Origin: Hawksworthiomyces lignivorus
Lineage: Eukaryota; Ascomycota; Sordariomycetes; Ophiostomatales; Ophiostomataceae
Direction: 5' to 3'
Length of the DNA: 64,000 nt
Assembly (NCBI GenBank): GCA_002917075.1
Contig: NTMA01000001.1
Span: forward strand, 1-64,000
A model generated the notes under the pieces. That model had not been told where the DNA came from. It ran no database searches and saw only the letters and a program-made list of their open reading frames with translations. Numbering within the stretch: position 1 is the stretch's first letter; every line of letters starts with the position of its first letter. Both the position numbers and the translations under genes were made by a program. Positions 23,710-35,905 of the stretch are shown here, one piece after another.

Positions 23710-26700
23710 ATGAGCCAAATCGAAGCGTCTTCGACTGAGGGTGCAGTGCCAATTTTCTCGGCGACACATCCTCTCCCACATATCCAAAAGGCGTCAACAA
23801 TCAGCGTCGCCTCCGACACTATGGAGACTGCACTATCACCCACCATGTCTGATGATGACTCCGGCGCCATGTCTTCCAAGAGTTGGCAGGCCCATGATGT
23901 GCCATCGCCCGCAGGCAGTCTTCCCTCACCCGACGACCCAGCCGAAGTGAAAGCAGAAGGTTCAATTACCGATAGCGGACAGCCAACAGGAACCGGCACG
24001 CCTATGCCTATGCCCGTGCACAAACGCCGACGAGTGACCCGAGCCTGCGACGAGTGCCGCCGGAAAAAGATCAAATGTGACGGCAAACAACCCTGTACAC
24101 ACTGTTCCGTGTATAGTTACGGTAAGCTCATATGCATGGCTGTGATTAATTTATTGTAGGCACCTATTTCATTTTGCGGAGCTGACGCCGAGATATAGAA
24201 TGCACGTACGATAAGCCGTCCAACCGGCGCAGGAATCCTGCTCCTCAGTACATTGAGGCGCTAGAGGGCAGACTGCAGCGTGCAGAAACGCTTCTCCGTA
24301 AATTTATGCCAGACGTCGATCTGTCGGATCCAAATCTCGAACCAGCTGTTCAGCAGGAATTCCAAAACCGTGAACGAGCGCGAGCACAAGCTGCCAGGCT
24401 GAGAATAGACGAGCATCAGGCACAGCAACAGCAGCAACAACAGGAGGCCGACACTCAGACGGCGGGCACCGGCGAAGAACTTCTTTCCATGATCGAGACG
24501 ATCGGTCAACTTGAACTTACCGAGGGTGGGGAGTGGGATTTTCATGGAATCTCATCTGGCGCCGTATTCCTTCGCAAGATGAAAGAGCACTTCCATGGCC
24601 TGCTCGGCCGAGACTCTCTCGTTCCATACCTTGCCCGACCACCAAGGGCCCCCGGTCTTTTCAACCTTGATTCTCCTCGATCGGCTGGCAGCTCACCATG
24701 GGACTCAGCCTTGCCAAATATATATAACTTGCCACCAAAGGAGCATTCTCGCACGCTCTGTTACTTCTCGCTGAATTGTGCCACCTGCCTTCTTCGAACT
24801 GTTCATATACCATCTTTCTTCGAAACCTTCGATCGACTGTACGAAAAAGCCCCCGATAACATCAGCCCAGAAGACCATCGGTCACTGGCCCTCCTGTACT
24901 CTGTATTAGCATTGGGATGCATGTACAACATCTCCGAGGAAAGCGATTCGAACCCGGTCAACTACAAGGCTGCAATGGAGGAGGGGTGAGTTGATGTAAT
25001 TGATTGAAATAACGCTGATCGGCCATTGTACTGACTTTGGTCTAGGCTCAAATATTATTCAACAGCAAGACTCTTGCTGCAGGACATCACCGAGTGTCGT
25101 GACTTGACGTCCCTGCAGGCCCTTGTTTTTCTGATCTTATTTTTACAAGCAACCTCAAATCTTGCCGGCTGCTATTCATTTATCGGAATTGCACTACGCG
25201 CCGCTCTACGTATGGGGCTCCACCGAAATCTACCACATGTCCGATTGACGCCGATCGAACACGAGTCGAGACGCCGGGTCTTTTATGTAATCCGTCAGAT
25301 GGACACCTATGTATCTGCTCTACTAGGGTTCCCGCTCTCGCTCCACGATGAAGATATTGACCAACCGCTACCAACCGAGGTGGACGACGAGTATATCACC
25401 AAGGACGGTATCGTGACGCCGCCTCCAGGGACGCCATCCTTTTTCCAGGCTTGCAACGCGTACACGCGGTTGATGGACATATTGTCGAAAGTAATCAAGT
25501 ACATCTATCCGCTCAAAGGTATCGAAGAATGTGTCATGAACAGGGAGGGCCCAAATGCGACATACATGATTAGCTACGCCAAGATCAAGGAGATTGAGTG
25601 CGAGCTACATGAGTGGTATGCACAGCTGCCTATTCACTGGAGGCCAAGCCCCGACGGCCCCATCGAGGTTATCCGGTACGTTATGCGAAAGATGCTGCTA
25701 GTTCGGCAGAGAAGGTTCCATGTTCTGTGAGAACTTTGAAAGCTAACCTTTAAATTCCTGATGCACTAGAGTTCGAACATTGCTGCGGTTTGCCTATGCG
25801 CACGTGCAAATGATGGTGTATAGGCCATTCCTCCACTACGTGTCTCCGAGATTATCGGCGGGCAAAAGTGTTGATGAACGATACTATGCATGTGCTGCTG
25901 CAGCAATCAGCATATCTCGCAACATTGTTCACATTGGTACCGAAATTCGGAAACAGGCAGTGTTGATAGGCCCATATTGGTATATCCTTTATACCGAGTT
26001 TTTTGCCATCTTATCTCTAGTCTACTATGCTCTCGAGAATCCGGACAAGACAGGATCATCAGAGATTATGGCCGATGCGTTATCCGGAAAGGCAGTGATT
26101 GCCAGCCTTTCAAAGAGGAGTATGGCCGCCGATCGAGTGACGGCCGCTTTAAATGTGTGTACTCCTAGCTCTTATCTTGTGCATTGCATCCCGTGAAATG
26201 TTTCCCTAACGAGATTCGCTCAATTTATAGACTCTCTTTGAACAATTGCCTGATCGCCTGAAGAAGGGCAAAGCTCGGCCAACACCTCCAACGAGAAAGA
26301 GGTCCGCCCCCGGACCTAAAGGAGCGCAAACTGCTTTGGCTGGGCTTCCATCCCCGTCAGGATCGAAGGCAAGGCGGTCGAACGAGACCAACCGCGCAGC
26401 TGTCTTGGAGCAACTGCGGCAGACAGCGCAACACCCAATATCGTTTGATACTGCCCACATACAGCAACAGCTACTCCAGCAACAACAACAGCAACAGCAG
26501 CAACACCAACAGCAAGCTCCTAATGGGCTTCATGCACAGCAATTTGTAGCTAATTTCCATGATATTCTGCCGCTAGACATACCTTCGGCGACCGGAAGTC
26601 CAGAGTCGAGTGGAACGCCGTCAACAAGTCAGCGATCAGTAGCCAGCTTCCCGGCACACCACACACCCACTGCTAGTATCAATGCGAATGCAGGTATGGC

Positions 26701-27193
26701 TGGAGCGCCCAGTGCAGCCGGCTCTGAGGGCTCGGGAACCACGACAACGAATCCGCTCTATAAACTTGATGCCATGTTGTTCCCATCTAGCGACCCCTTC
26801 GCCTACCCGAGCCAGCCTCTCATGGACTTTGGCCTGCAGAATCTAATTGGGGACGACGGCGCCAACCACACCGGAGGCGGGAGCGGGAGCCATGGTGCCG
26901 GCAATCAGCCCGACCCAAGTGTTGGCTCGCGCGACCCACATCCCGACGCCATGCCGTTTTACTCTTCCAATGTGTACGGCGACATTGAAGGTCAGCTCCT
27001 TGGCCCCGTACCGGCGTATTTAATGCAACCATCGAGCGGCCCTAGTGGCTTAGATCTAGCATCGGATATGTACAATGCAAGTAGCCTGCTTACCCTGCAG
27101 CAAGCCCAGGTGCACAACGCACAGCAGCACCACCAGCAGCAAGCCGCACATGCTCATCATCAGCAGCAGCAGCAGCAGCACCATCATCACCAT

Positions 27194-27228
<35 letters not shown>

Positions 27229-27331
27229 ACAACACCAACAACATCAACAACAACGCCAGCAAGAATTTGAGGAGATATTTGCGAACAATAATTTCCCCGA
27301 TATCTTCCCTGGCCAGTTTCAGCGGCTGTAA
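23710..27331 (+). CDS. Zn(II)2Cys6 transcription factor with fungal-specific regulatory domain
   Basis: Five exons (23710-24121, 24199-24985, 25046-25726, 25770-26154, 26231-27331) give 1121 residues. The DNA-binding cluster is Cys113-x2-Cys-x6-Cys-x5-Cys-x2-Cys-x6-Cys139, preceded by HKRRRVTRA. The last Cys comes from exon 2, so the cluster exists only after splicing. A linker and a coiled coil ([16 protein letters not shown]) follow, as in dimeric Gal4-type factors. Residues about 340-740 are the middle homology (Fungal_trans) region, with [19 protein letters not shown] and MGLHRNL as landmarks. Exon 5 is disordered with Gln- and Gln/His-rich repeats, and the extreme C-terminus [16 protein letters not shown] looks like a hydrophobic-acidic activation patch (inference). 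The finger recalls regulators of the CLR-1 or Thi1 type, but I cannot fix orthology or targets. Confidence 0.9.
27098..27258 (+). repeat. CAG/CAA/CAT-rich coding repeat (poly-Gln/His)
   Basis: A nearly continuous series of CAG, CAA, CAC and CAT codons within the last exon of the Zn2Cys6 gene encodes Gln and His runs. A smaller poly-Gln block lies at about 26462-26516. Mixed codon use limits slippage, but such tracts often vary in length between strains. Confidence 0.85.
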
Positions 27332-28530
27332 ACACTGTACACATTTTTTTCTTATTATTATCAAGAACTATCTTGTAGGACTATTAAGGTTACATTTCAT
27401 TTTTGGGTTTCCCAGGACGGAATGGGATAGGATATCTGGCGGGACGACGACGGGCGACATCAGTCATTTTGGAATGATACCACTACCGGCGTATTATGTT
27501 TGCGATTAACTATTACCGCACTCTCTATATGTGAACCTCTTACTATTTTATATTTACTTTCGGGGAGAAATGACCCGCTTGGATGTCAGAACATTCTTTT
27601 GTCAAGGGATTACATGATTCCCCGAGTCGGTCCTATACACCCTCCCACAGCACAGTACATAGAGAACCAGCAAAAAAGAAACTGCGAAATTTAGACACAT
27701 ATAGACGTATAAGGCCCATAACTTCCAGAAGTATGCATCGTGCTTTAAGGATCAATTATTTGATAGAAGAAAAGAACAAGGCAAGGGAGATATAGAACTG
27801 TTTGGATTCTCTGATATATTCGGCTTCCTTTTCAAGACTAGACAGTTTATCCACTATAGCAGGTGAAATGTGAGGGCGGCAGCTGCGGAGTTTGGCTTAT
27901 CGGACAGAACTCCCGGTCTTCGTTTGATAAAACAAGCTTTTTTCTTCCCTTTCATATCTATTTTATTTTGTGTAGCTGCATCATGGGTATTGAAGTTAGC
28001 AGTCTTTTATATAGAGGGAGTCCTAATATGGATTGCGGTGGTTACTAACTCAAACGTTGCACTCGCGAAGTGCTCTATCAATCGCACGATAATGAACGAA
28101 GGAGGTGGGGAGCTGGAAAATCCTTGGCGGCCCCTACACGGAGGGCTCCGCATATGTCTCTGCACTTTAGCCTTTCCTAATCGATCCAGGTCCTAGTGGG
28201 CCAAAACAACGTCCAATCTTGTTCTGTATCAACTCCAGAAACACTCTATTTCCTCGCTCCGTTCCAATTTATTATTTGTCTCCAACCTTGCTTTCGTAGC
28301 TTTTCTGTTTAATCTCTTCGTCATAATTTTGCCTGCTATTTCCCCAAGTTTCTAACACGGCGTGTTGCTGTTTTCGATTTGTTTTGGCCTATCTCTATTC
28401 CCCAACACGATACCAGATCCAGGAGAGCCCGGCCCCCGTCATCCCAAGCAAGCTCGGCTCAACCTTATTCGCCTCTTAGTTTATCAGTTCTTAGCGTGGA
28501 GAGAGGAAGGAAGGGAGTAGTCTCGCAAAG
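27332..28530. other. Intergenic, 1.2 kb
   Basis: This is the 3' region of the Zn2Cys6 gene and the promoter of the aminopeptidase gene. From about 28240 to 28420 it is pyrimidine-rich. No coding region is supported. Confidence 0.5.
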
Positions 28531-30628
28531 ATGAGCAAATTGAACGCTTCTCTAACCGGAGCTACCTCCGTCGACCACGATCTTGTCTTTGTGGAAGAGT
28601 TCGATGCGTTGTATGTTTAGCCGCGGATGGCGGGTTTTATCTGCGCATGTCACCTTGATGGCCGTATTCCTTGCTGACAACACCGTCTAGGGCCATTGAG
28701 TTGAAGCTTTCAATCCCACAAGATGTACTCGCGGGGTCTCCTCCTGCCGCCTCCCCCAAACAAAAATACCCGGGTAGGTTATCGCTCCGTGCACTGTTCT
28801 CTGAAGGGCGAGGACACCTTTGTTTTAGCTGCTAATACCGGAATACCAGCCAAGCTCCATGCGCACAAGGTAGCCAAGGAGCTCGGAGTCTCCGATGGCC
28901 TTATCTTTCTTCCAGGGCTACCAACTCCTCTATATGAGGACTCGGATATGGGACCAACCTTCCGCCAGAGACGATAGTAAGAAGCCTTGATTACAGCCCA
29001 ACAGACAACTTTCGCTCATGCTAATGCTCTTCTCAAGTTTCTACTACCTTGGAGGCACTGACTTTGAGGACTGTGCTGTAACGTACGACCTGACTCGAGA
29101 CTCCTTGGTCCTTTGGGTCCCCTACATCGACCCCCGCCAGGTGCTGTGGTACGGCACCAGCCCGGGGCCGAAAGAATGCAAGGAGAAGATTGACGTAGAC
29201 GAGGTCCGATATACCAAGGATCTCGATAGCTTTTTGCGGAAGCGTCTAGGTATTGACAGCATCAGCGGCAGTGATGGTGATGGCGACCATACGCAGGTGA
29301 GCCGTGCGTCGATTGGTAGCAGCTTCTGCCGGGATAGCAGCCGCACCACCAAGAAAGGCTCGCCACCAACTACCCTGTTTTTGCTGCACCCGAACCAAGC
29401 ACCTGCCACGCTGCAAGGCCAGGCAATATGCCAAGGCGCTGCTCGGTCGGCCATTTTGGTCGATACCACCCGTCTGCTCCCAGCTATGGATGCGGCTCGC
29501 GTCGTCAAGACGCCGTATGAGATTGCTATGATCCGCAAAGCCAATGATGTCAGTTCATCGGCGCACCGCATGGTGCTGCGCCGGCTGCGGGGCATGCGCA
29601 ACGAGCGCGACATTGAGGCCGCGTTCCTCGACCACTGCCTAGCCGTGTACGGCGCCAAGCAGCAGGCTTATCCTGTCATCGCCGGGTCTGGCACCAACGC
29701 GGGCGTGCTGCACTACTTTGCCAATAACGAGCCGCTGGCGGACCGGCAGCTCGTCTGTCTTGATGCCGGTGCAGAGTGGGACCTCTACGCCTCCGACGTG
29801 ACGCGAACATTCCCCATCTCCGGTGCCTTCACGCCCGAAGCCGCCACCGTGTACGCGGCCGTTGAGCGCATGCAGAATGAGGTGTTCGAGCGGTTCCGAC
29901 CGGGCGTGCCCTTCGCCTACCTGCATCTGCACGCTGCACACGTGGCGGCGGAGGAACTCCTGCGGCTCGGCATCCTGAAGGGCGGGTCACCAACGGAGAT
30001 CCTGGCGCAGGGCACGGTTTCAGCTTTCTTCCCGCACGGCCTTGGCCACCACGTCGGCCTCGAAGTGCACGACGTTCTCTCATCCGACCTGATGTCGCGG
30101 CCGCCGACGGATGTAGAAGAGAAGGAGTTTGAGCTGTTCTCGGCAGGTGCACGAGCTGTGCGGAGCAAGATTGGCGGTGGCAAGAGACGGCTGGTGACGC
30201 CGCGGATGTATGCGTCGCTGGTTCGCGAAGCGGAGGCAGTGTCCAACGGAGACCATTCCCTGTTGCGTCTGCAACAGGACAAGCGGCGGCTGCTCGAGCC
30301 GGGCATGATTGTGACGGTCGAGCCTGGCATGTGCGTGTTCCGCGTTCTCCCCTTCTCCCCCCCTATGCAAATCCCGCTGTTCCTGAGCTTTCGAAATGGT
30401 TGCTAACTTTCTGTAAGTTACTTTTGCCGGCCGTACATCGAGTCCTTCTTTTTGGCGGATCCGGCCCACGCCCGGTTTATCGACAAGGCCGTGCTGGAAG
30501 ATTTTTACGGTGTGGGCGGCGTCCGCATCGAAGACGACTTGCTTGTGACCGAGGAAGGCCACGAAAACTTGACCACGGCCCCAAGTGGCAAAGAAGCCCT
30601 GCGCATCATCAACGGGGAGGAGTCGTGA
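28531..30628 (+). CDS. pepP: Xaa-Pro aminopeptidase (PEPP type, M24B metallopeptidase)
   Basis: Exons 28531-28610, 28691-28773, 28850-28976, 29038-30330 and 30418-30628 give 597 residues. The enzyme removes the N-terminal residue when the second residue is proline and uses two Mn ions. The N-terminal domain shows [16 protein letters not shown], then [18 protein letters not shown] across a junction. The catalytic pita-bread domain holds the metal ligands: [18 protein letters not shown] (two Asp, from about residue 339), [12 protein letters not shown] (His, about 433), VEPG (Glu, about 524) and [12 protein letters not shown] (Glu, about 564). All five ligands are present, so activity is expected. 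It is longer than usual because of a Ser/Gly/Asp-rich insertion near residues 155-195. No signal peptide is seen, so it is probably cytosolic. Confidence 0.93.
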
Positions 30629-31099
30629 AGATGGCACGATGCTCTTCTAAACAAACTGTATTCGTAATAGGTTGTGTGGAATATTTTGACGAAGACTTTG
30701 TTGTTGTCTATTTATGTAGGTCGAAGTTGGCTCTTCAGAGAATCTTGTAATAAGCACTAATGCAACAAAGACGTAACCTAGAGAGTATTCAACGACGACC
30801 AAACAGGAAATAACTTTGCATATTGTCGAAGTATGTCAATAACTGTATATTTAGTTTTATTTCGCTGGAGTATATCAAATAAAGCAAACGTTTCTAGCGC
30901 CGTGAAACCCCGGAAAAGTGTGAAAACAGAAGCAAAACAGAGAAGCACCGCTTTACGTGTATCACAAAATATGCACATATACACCACTTATCCCCCCAAC
31001 CATTCCCTGGTTCATACCCTTGTATTTTCACATATACATGCTCATGCAACAGCCAGCACCCTTTCCTTTTGGCCATCTACCCAACGCCTTCTCTCCAAC
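30629..31099. other. Intergenic between convergent pepP and lectin receptor genes
   Basis: This AT-rich spacer of 471 bases contains the two 3' ends. No gene is seen. Confidence 0.55.
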
Positions 31100-32619
31100 T
31101 CATAGGTACTTCTTAGGAGAATTGGCCTTGCGGCGCTTGTAGATGAAGTAGGAGACCACCAGCAGGACCTGGCCGCCGATGATGACGAGGATGAGGCGGC
31201 CGTGGCCCGGGTGCTTGAGGGTCTCGGCCAGCTGGTCGTGGTGGCCCTGCAGGTGGCCGGTGACGTGGTACATGAGGGCCTGCTCGGTGTTGGTGAGGGA
31301 CTGGCGCAGCTCCGAGTGCAGCGACTTCATGTCGCGCTCGATCTGCTCGAGCTTGTCCTCGATCATGTCGAGGCGGTCGAGCTTGGTCATCCAGCCCTTG
31401 AGCTCGCCGATCTGGACGGAGACCTCCTCGTGGCGCTTCTCGCCGACCTGGTTGGAGGTGGCCACCTGGCGAAAGATGGTGGACAGGTGGTGGTTGACGC
31501 TCTGCAGCCGGTTGTGCAGGTCAGCGAACTGGGCCTTTGAGCTGGTGATGGTGTTGGCGTCGGCGTCGGCCATGTCCTCCTTCTTGAAGGAGCGGGCCTC
31601 GGGCGTGTCCTCGACAAAACCGCCGCGGGAGATGCGCACGGGCGTCTCGCTATTGCCAAAGGGCTTCTGCTGCTCGCTGTCCTGCGGCTGGTCGTGGTGC
31701 TGGCCGTCGCTGCCGCCGTCGTGGTGGCGGGGCGGGGGGGACTCCTGGCTGTTGTCGCCGTTCTCGTGCAGGACGGCGAGCTTGTAGATCTCGGCGGAGT
31801 CGGGGACGTCGGCGGAGGCGGCGCTGATGCCGACGCGGTAGCCGGTGGGGATGACGACGTCGTCGCTGGAGAAGCAGACGTGGCCGTCGATCTCGACGCT
31901 AAAGGTGCGGTCGGTCTGGCGGATCTTGAGCTGCGTCAGGTGGCCGAGGTTGCGGTAGGGATAGTCGCAGGTGCCAAAGGCCAGGCTGTCGATGCCGGTC
32001 AGGGCCTTGTACTCTTTGGTGCCGTCGTTGAGGTAGCCGCGCAGCGAGCCGGCAAAGTGGCCGCCCGAGACGTCCATGACCAGCGCCAGGCCCTCGAACC
32101 GCCCCACCGTGTAGATGCTGCTGGTGCCCACCACCTGCGGGCCGTCCTTGACGAGCCAGATGTTGAGGTTGCCGCCGCCGCGGTCGGGCCCGCTGACGCG
32201 GAACTCGACGTCTGTCACCCAGTGCGCATAGTCCAGCGTCCGCTCCGACCACACGGCGCCGCGCTGGCCGCCGGGCGCGGGCGCCGCCGGCGTCAGGACG
32301 ACCTTGTTGGAGAGGATCTCGGGGTTGTAGGGGCTACCCTGGAGCTCAAAGTGGGGGATGGTCCGCGAGTGTTCCGGTGCTATCCTGGAAATGGAGTGTC
32401 AGCTACCCTATTGCCAGTTTCGTTGTTTTGTTTCCTTTTTCTTCTCTCCCGCCTCCCCCCCGCCACAGCCTTCATTCCTATTTTCCAATCGCGCATCCAC
32501 AGACTAACTGCATACCTGTTGCTATAACCAAAACTGAGCTCGCTGACGAGGAATTGAGCATGTGCTGCCCCAGCGAAGAGGCCCCAGCCCCACGCCAGAG
32601 GAGAAGATGACAGGCGCAT
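31100..32619 (-). CDS. Emp46/Emp47-type L-type lectin, ER-Golgi cargo receptor
   Basis: Two exons (32516-32619 and 31100-32384) give 462 residues. Such receptors bind high-mannose glycoproteins in the ER and package them into COPII vesicles. A signal peptide of about 21 residues ends in GAAHA. The legume-type lectin domain follows (about 22-250: FELQGSPYNPEILSNKVVLTP, RGAVWSER, GGNLNIWLVKDGP, GFCDYP-like TCDYPYRN). Next come a low-complexity linker, a coiled coil (about 300-420), one membrane segment (RLILVIIGGQVLLVVSYFIY) and a cytosolic tail ending KKYL, a canonical KKXX COPI retrieval signal. All expected elements are present. Codon-bias artefacts give long open frames on the opposite strand. 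Confidence 0.93.
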
Positions 32620-34240
32620 TGTTCCTCTCTTTCTGGCTGACTTGTGTTCTTCTGCGGCGTTTCCTCTCGATTCTTTCTTTTTCCCTCTACTTTTGTCATT
32701 CGATGGTCACGAGCACAGGATCAATACAGACCACCGTGTGCAGAAGGAGAAGGAAGGGCGAAAGACAGTCGAGGCAAATGGCGAAGAGACCGCGAGCCCT
32801 TGGAGTTGGGAGCGGCCCAGGAAGATAGCTGGCCTTCTTCGGGTCTTGCCGATCTTGAGGACAGCTTGCAGGTGCGGCAAAGGTGTAGAGAATAAAGAAG
32901 GGTTCGCGGTTCGTCAGAAAATAAAATTGAAATTAAAAGAAAAAAAAAATAAAGCTGTCTTTTTCGTTCGGGAACAGGCTGAATGCTTCGACGCCGTGGG
33001 GTCTCGTTAATGGAGTGGTCTGGGGGCACCGATCGCTGCTGGAGGCCGTCTTCTAATGTTTTTTCCTGTCTTCTATTAATTGGCCATGCAATGCAGATGC
33101 TTCTCACTGCGAAAATAGTCGGAAATCGCCTCGTGATGTGTGGTTGTAGGAGCTTCCTGATCTCTACCCTGAACTCTGCGACAGAAGAGCTTTAAAAGCT
33201 TAATTTGCTTTCGGGTGATGACGAAGAGCCGTACCCTATTATAGTACAACACAATACAATAATTTCTCGTAGTGTCAAATGCAGAGACCCCAGAAGAACA
33301 AGGGGCTATTACAGAAAACACCGTTTTAGCGCCACTGGTCTGAGACGAGACACATTCCCCAAGTTGGAGGGTATATGGAAACAGTCTCGTAAGAGAAGTC
33401 TAAGCTTATGGATAATGCGCAAGGGGGTAATAGACAGTGGTAGCAACAGAAAGCTCCTGCGTTACAGCTTCTGCAGTGTCAGAGCTGCGAGTTGAAGACA
33501 CGGTCGCAACGTACGGTACGCGTGGTTTTGCGACTGTCTGTACTCGTACGGAGTAGCGCAGAGTAGTGCAGAATATACGGGAGCCGCTAGCCATAGTTAA
33601 CAGTTTGTGAGAAATGAGATGCGCAGGCCACAGACCGTCTTCTCCTCGAATCAGAATAGCGTCGATTCGCCTCCTGTCGTCGCCATCTGTTTTCTAGCAG
33701 CTCTGCTCAAGATTGCGCGTGCTTTGACTGTCGCGTTTTCCATTTCCAACTAATTTCCAACTACACGTAGGTACTAAATATTGCACTATGCGTATTTGAG
33801 GACGGGGAGCACTCATCTCTTACGTCCACGAATCCTGATTAACTACTCCGTAATGTGTGCATACATATAAGGCTGTAATACAACAGAGCCACAAGAGCTT
33901 TCGTCCTGTAAATAAGGCAATAACAACAGTGTTATTAATGAATATCGCAAACGGCATTATGCTCCTGTGGCTTGTTGGCGTAAGTTTTGCGACTTGAGCC
34001 GGGAACCGCATAAATCCGGCCAGGCCAGTAAAGTTCCGTAGGCGAATGCTGTCAGGGCAATTTGGCGCTAAAACTGTCTGGGAAAGCTCAGAAAAAATAC
34101 AGCACTAAGAATACGTCGCACCGTTGTAGAGGACAGCAAGCATCTCCTTTTGGAAAGAGAAACCACACACTCTTGGGATCACTCTCAAAACAAAGCACCA
34201 CGAGACAAGTAACGGCGGCATACGGCTGGGATATGTCTTG
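32620..34240. other. Divergent intergenic region, lectin receptor / alg8
   Basis: 1.6 kb between opposed start codons with no coding signal. It holds two exact TACTCCGTA words in opposite orientations, at 33547-33555 (reverse) and 33844-33852 (forward). Confidence 0.5.
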
Positions 34241-35905
34241 ATGGCGGTGGAGCCATATCCTTCGATCGGGCAATGCGCCTTGGTAGCTGCTGCATTCAAG
34301 ATCCTTCTCTTCCCGGCCTAGTATGCTCTCTCTTCCTTCCTCTCCCCTCTCAATCTTCGTCACCTCTCTGCCCGTCTCGCTCTCGACCCTTTTCGGATAA
34401 CTGACACTTCCCAGCAAATCCACCGATTTCGAAGTTCACCGCAACTGGCTCGCGATCACGCACAGCTTGCCGCTATGGGATTGGTACTACGAAAACACGT
34501 CCGAATGGACGCTCGACTACCCGCCTTTCTTTGCTTACTTTGAGTGGATCCTCTCCAAAGTCGCCGCCCTCGTCGATCCGGCTATGCTGCGCATCTACAA
34601 CCTCAATTATGCTAGCTGGGAGACAGTCTACTTCCAGCGCGCGTCCGTCATCGCGACCGAGCTCTTCCTCGTGTTCGCTCTGCAGAAGTTCGTCGACTCC
34701 TGCCACGGACCTGCCGCCAAGCGCGCCGCCCAAGCCGTCGCCATCTCTGTGCTTCTCTCGCCGGGTCTCCTCATCATCGACCACATCCATTTCCAGTACA
34801 ACGGCTTCTTATACGGCATTCTCATCTACTCTCTCGTCCTAGCTAGGAAGAAATCTACCCTGCTAGCAAGCGGCCTCGTGTTCGCAGCCCTGCTGTGCAT
34901 GAAGCATATTTACGCTTATCTGGCCCCCGCTTACGTGGTCTTCTTGCTGCGTGCCTACTGCTTGTCGCCCAAGTCCATATTTCGCATCCAGTGGCTGAAC
35001 TGCATCCAGCTGGGCGGCGGCATTGCTGCGATCCTTGGCGTTGCTTTTGGCCCCTTTGCCCTCAAGAACCAGATCCCGCAAATCCTGAGCCGGCTCTTTC
35101 CTTTTGCTCGTGGTCTGTGTCATGCGTATTGGGCGCCCAATGTGTGGGCTATGTACTCGTTCACCGACCGCATTCTCATCCACGGTAAGTTTGCAGCGTC
35201 CGAATCCTCTCTTCCCTTGCCTATTGATTACTAACAGCTGTAGTGGCACCGCGCCTCGGATGGCACGTCAAGGCCGAGGCTCTGAACAGCGTCACCCGCG
35301 GCCTGGTGGGAGACACAGCGTTTGCCGTGCTGCCTGATATCAGCCCGCGGATGTGCTTTATCCTCACGCTGCTCTTCCAGATAGTGCCTCTTGTGAAGCT
35401 CTTTGTGCAGCCTACCTGGGACACGTTCATCGGGGCAGTCACGCTGTGCGGATATGCGTCGTTCTTGTTCGGCTGGCACGTGCACGAAAAGGCAATCTTG
35501 CTCGTCATTATCCCTTTCAGTCTGATCGCACTCAAGGACCGGCGGCATCTGAGTGCCTTCCGCCCCCTTGCCGTCTCTGGCCATGTGTCTCTGTTCCCTC
35601 TTCTCTTTACACCGGCAGAGTTCCCGATCAAAACGGTTTACACCATCTTTTGGCTGGTTCTGTTCTTGCTCATCTTTGACAGTCTGGCGCCCGCGTCCAC
35701 GCGACAGCGCTTTTTCCTATTTGACCGGTTCAGCACATTGTACATTGCCATCAGCATCCCCTTGATCTTGTACTGCTCGATACTCCATCAGCTGATATTT
35801 GGGGCGCGCTACGAATTCTTGCCCCTGATGTTTACAAGCTCATATTCTTCCGTTGGCGTCGTTGGGAGCTGGGTCGGTTTCTTAGTTGTGTATTTTACCT
35901 CATAG
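34241..35905 (+). CDS. alg8: ALG8, dolichyl-P-Glc:Glc1Man9GlcNAc2-PP-dolichol alpha-1,3-glucosyltransferase
   Basis: Exons 34241-34320, 34415-35184 and 35244-35905 give 503 residues. ALG8 adds the second glucose to the lipid-linked oligosaccharide in the ER lumen before transfer to protein. The first exon ([27 protein letters not shown]) supplies the first membrane segment. Exon 2 opens with [20 protein letters not shown], the luminal loop holding the catalytic acidic region of ALG6/ALG8 enzymes. [12 protein letters not shown] and [13 protein letters not shown] are family signatures. About ten further hydrophobic segments follow, as expected for a GT57 multi-pass enzyme. The length is close to that of fungal orthologues. 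ALG8 rather than ALG6 is chosen from overall resemblance. Confidence 0.93.

Noticed and set aside
24940..24960. GATTCGAACCCGG, resembling a reverse tRNA B box
   Set aside because: It is inside a conserved exon of the Zn2Cys6 gene and no tRNA fold surrounds it.
31694..32527. 277-codon plus-strand frame opposite the lectin receptor
   Set aside because: Antisense to a well-supported lectin domain; the Val/Ala/Asp-rich pattern comes from codon bias.
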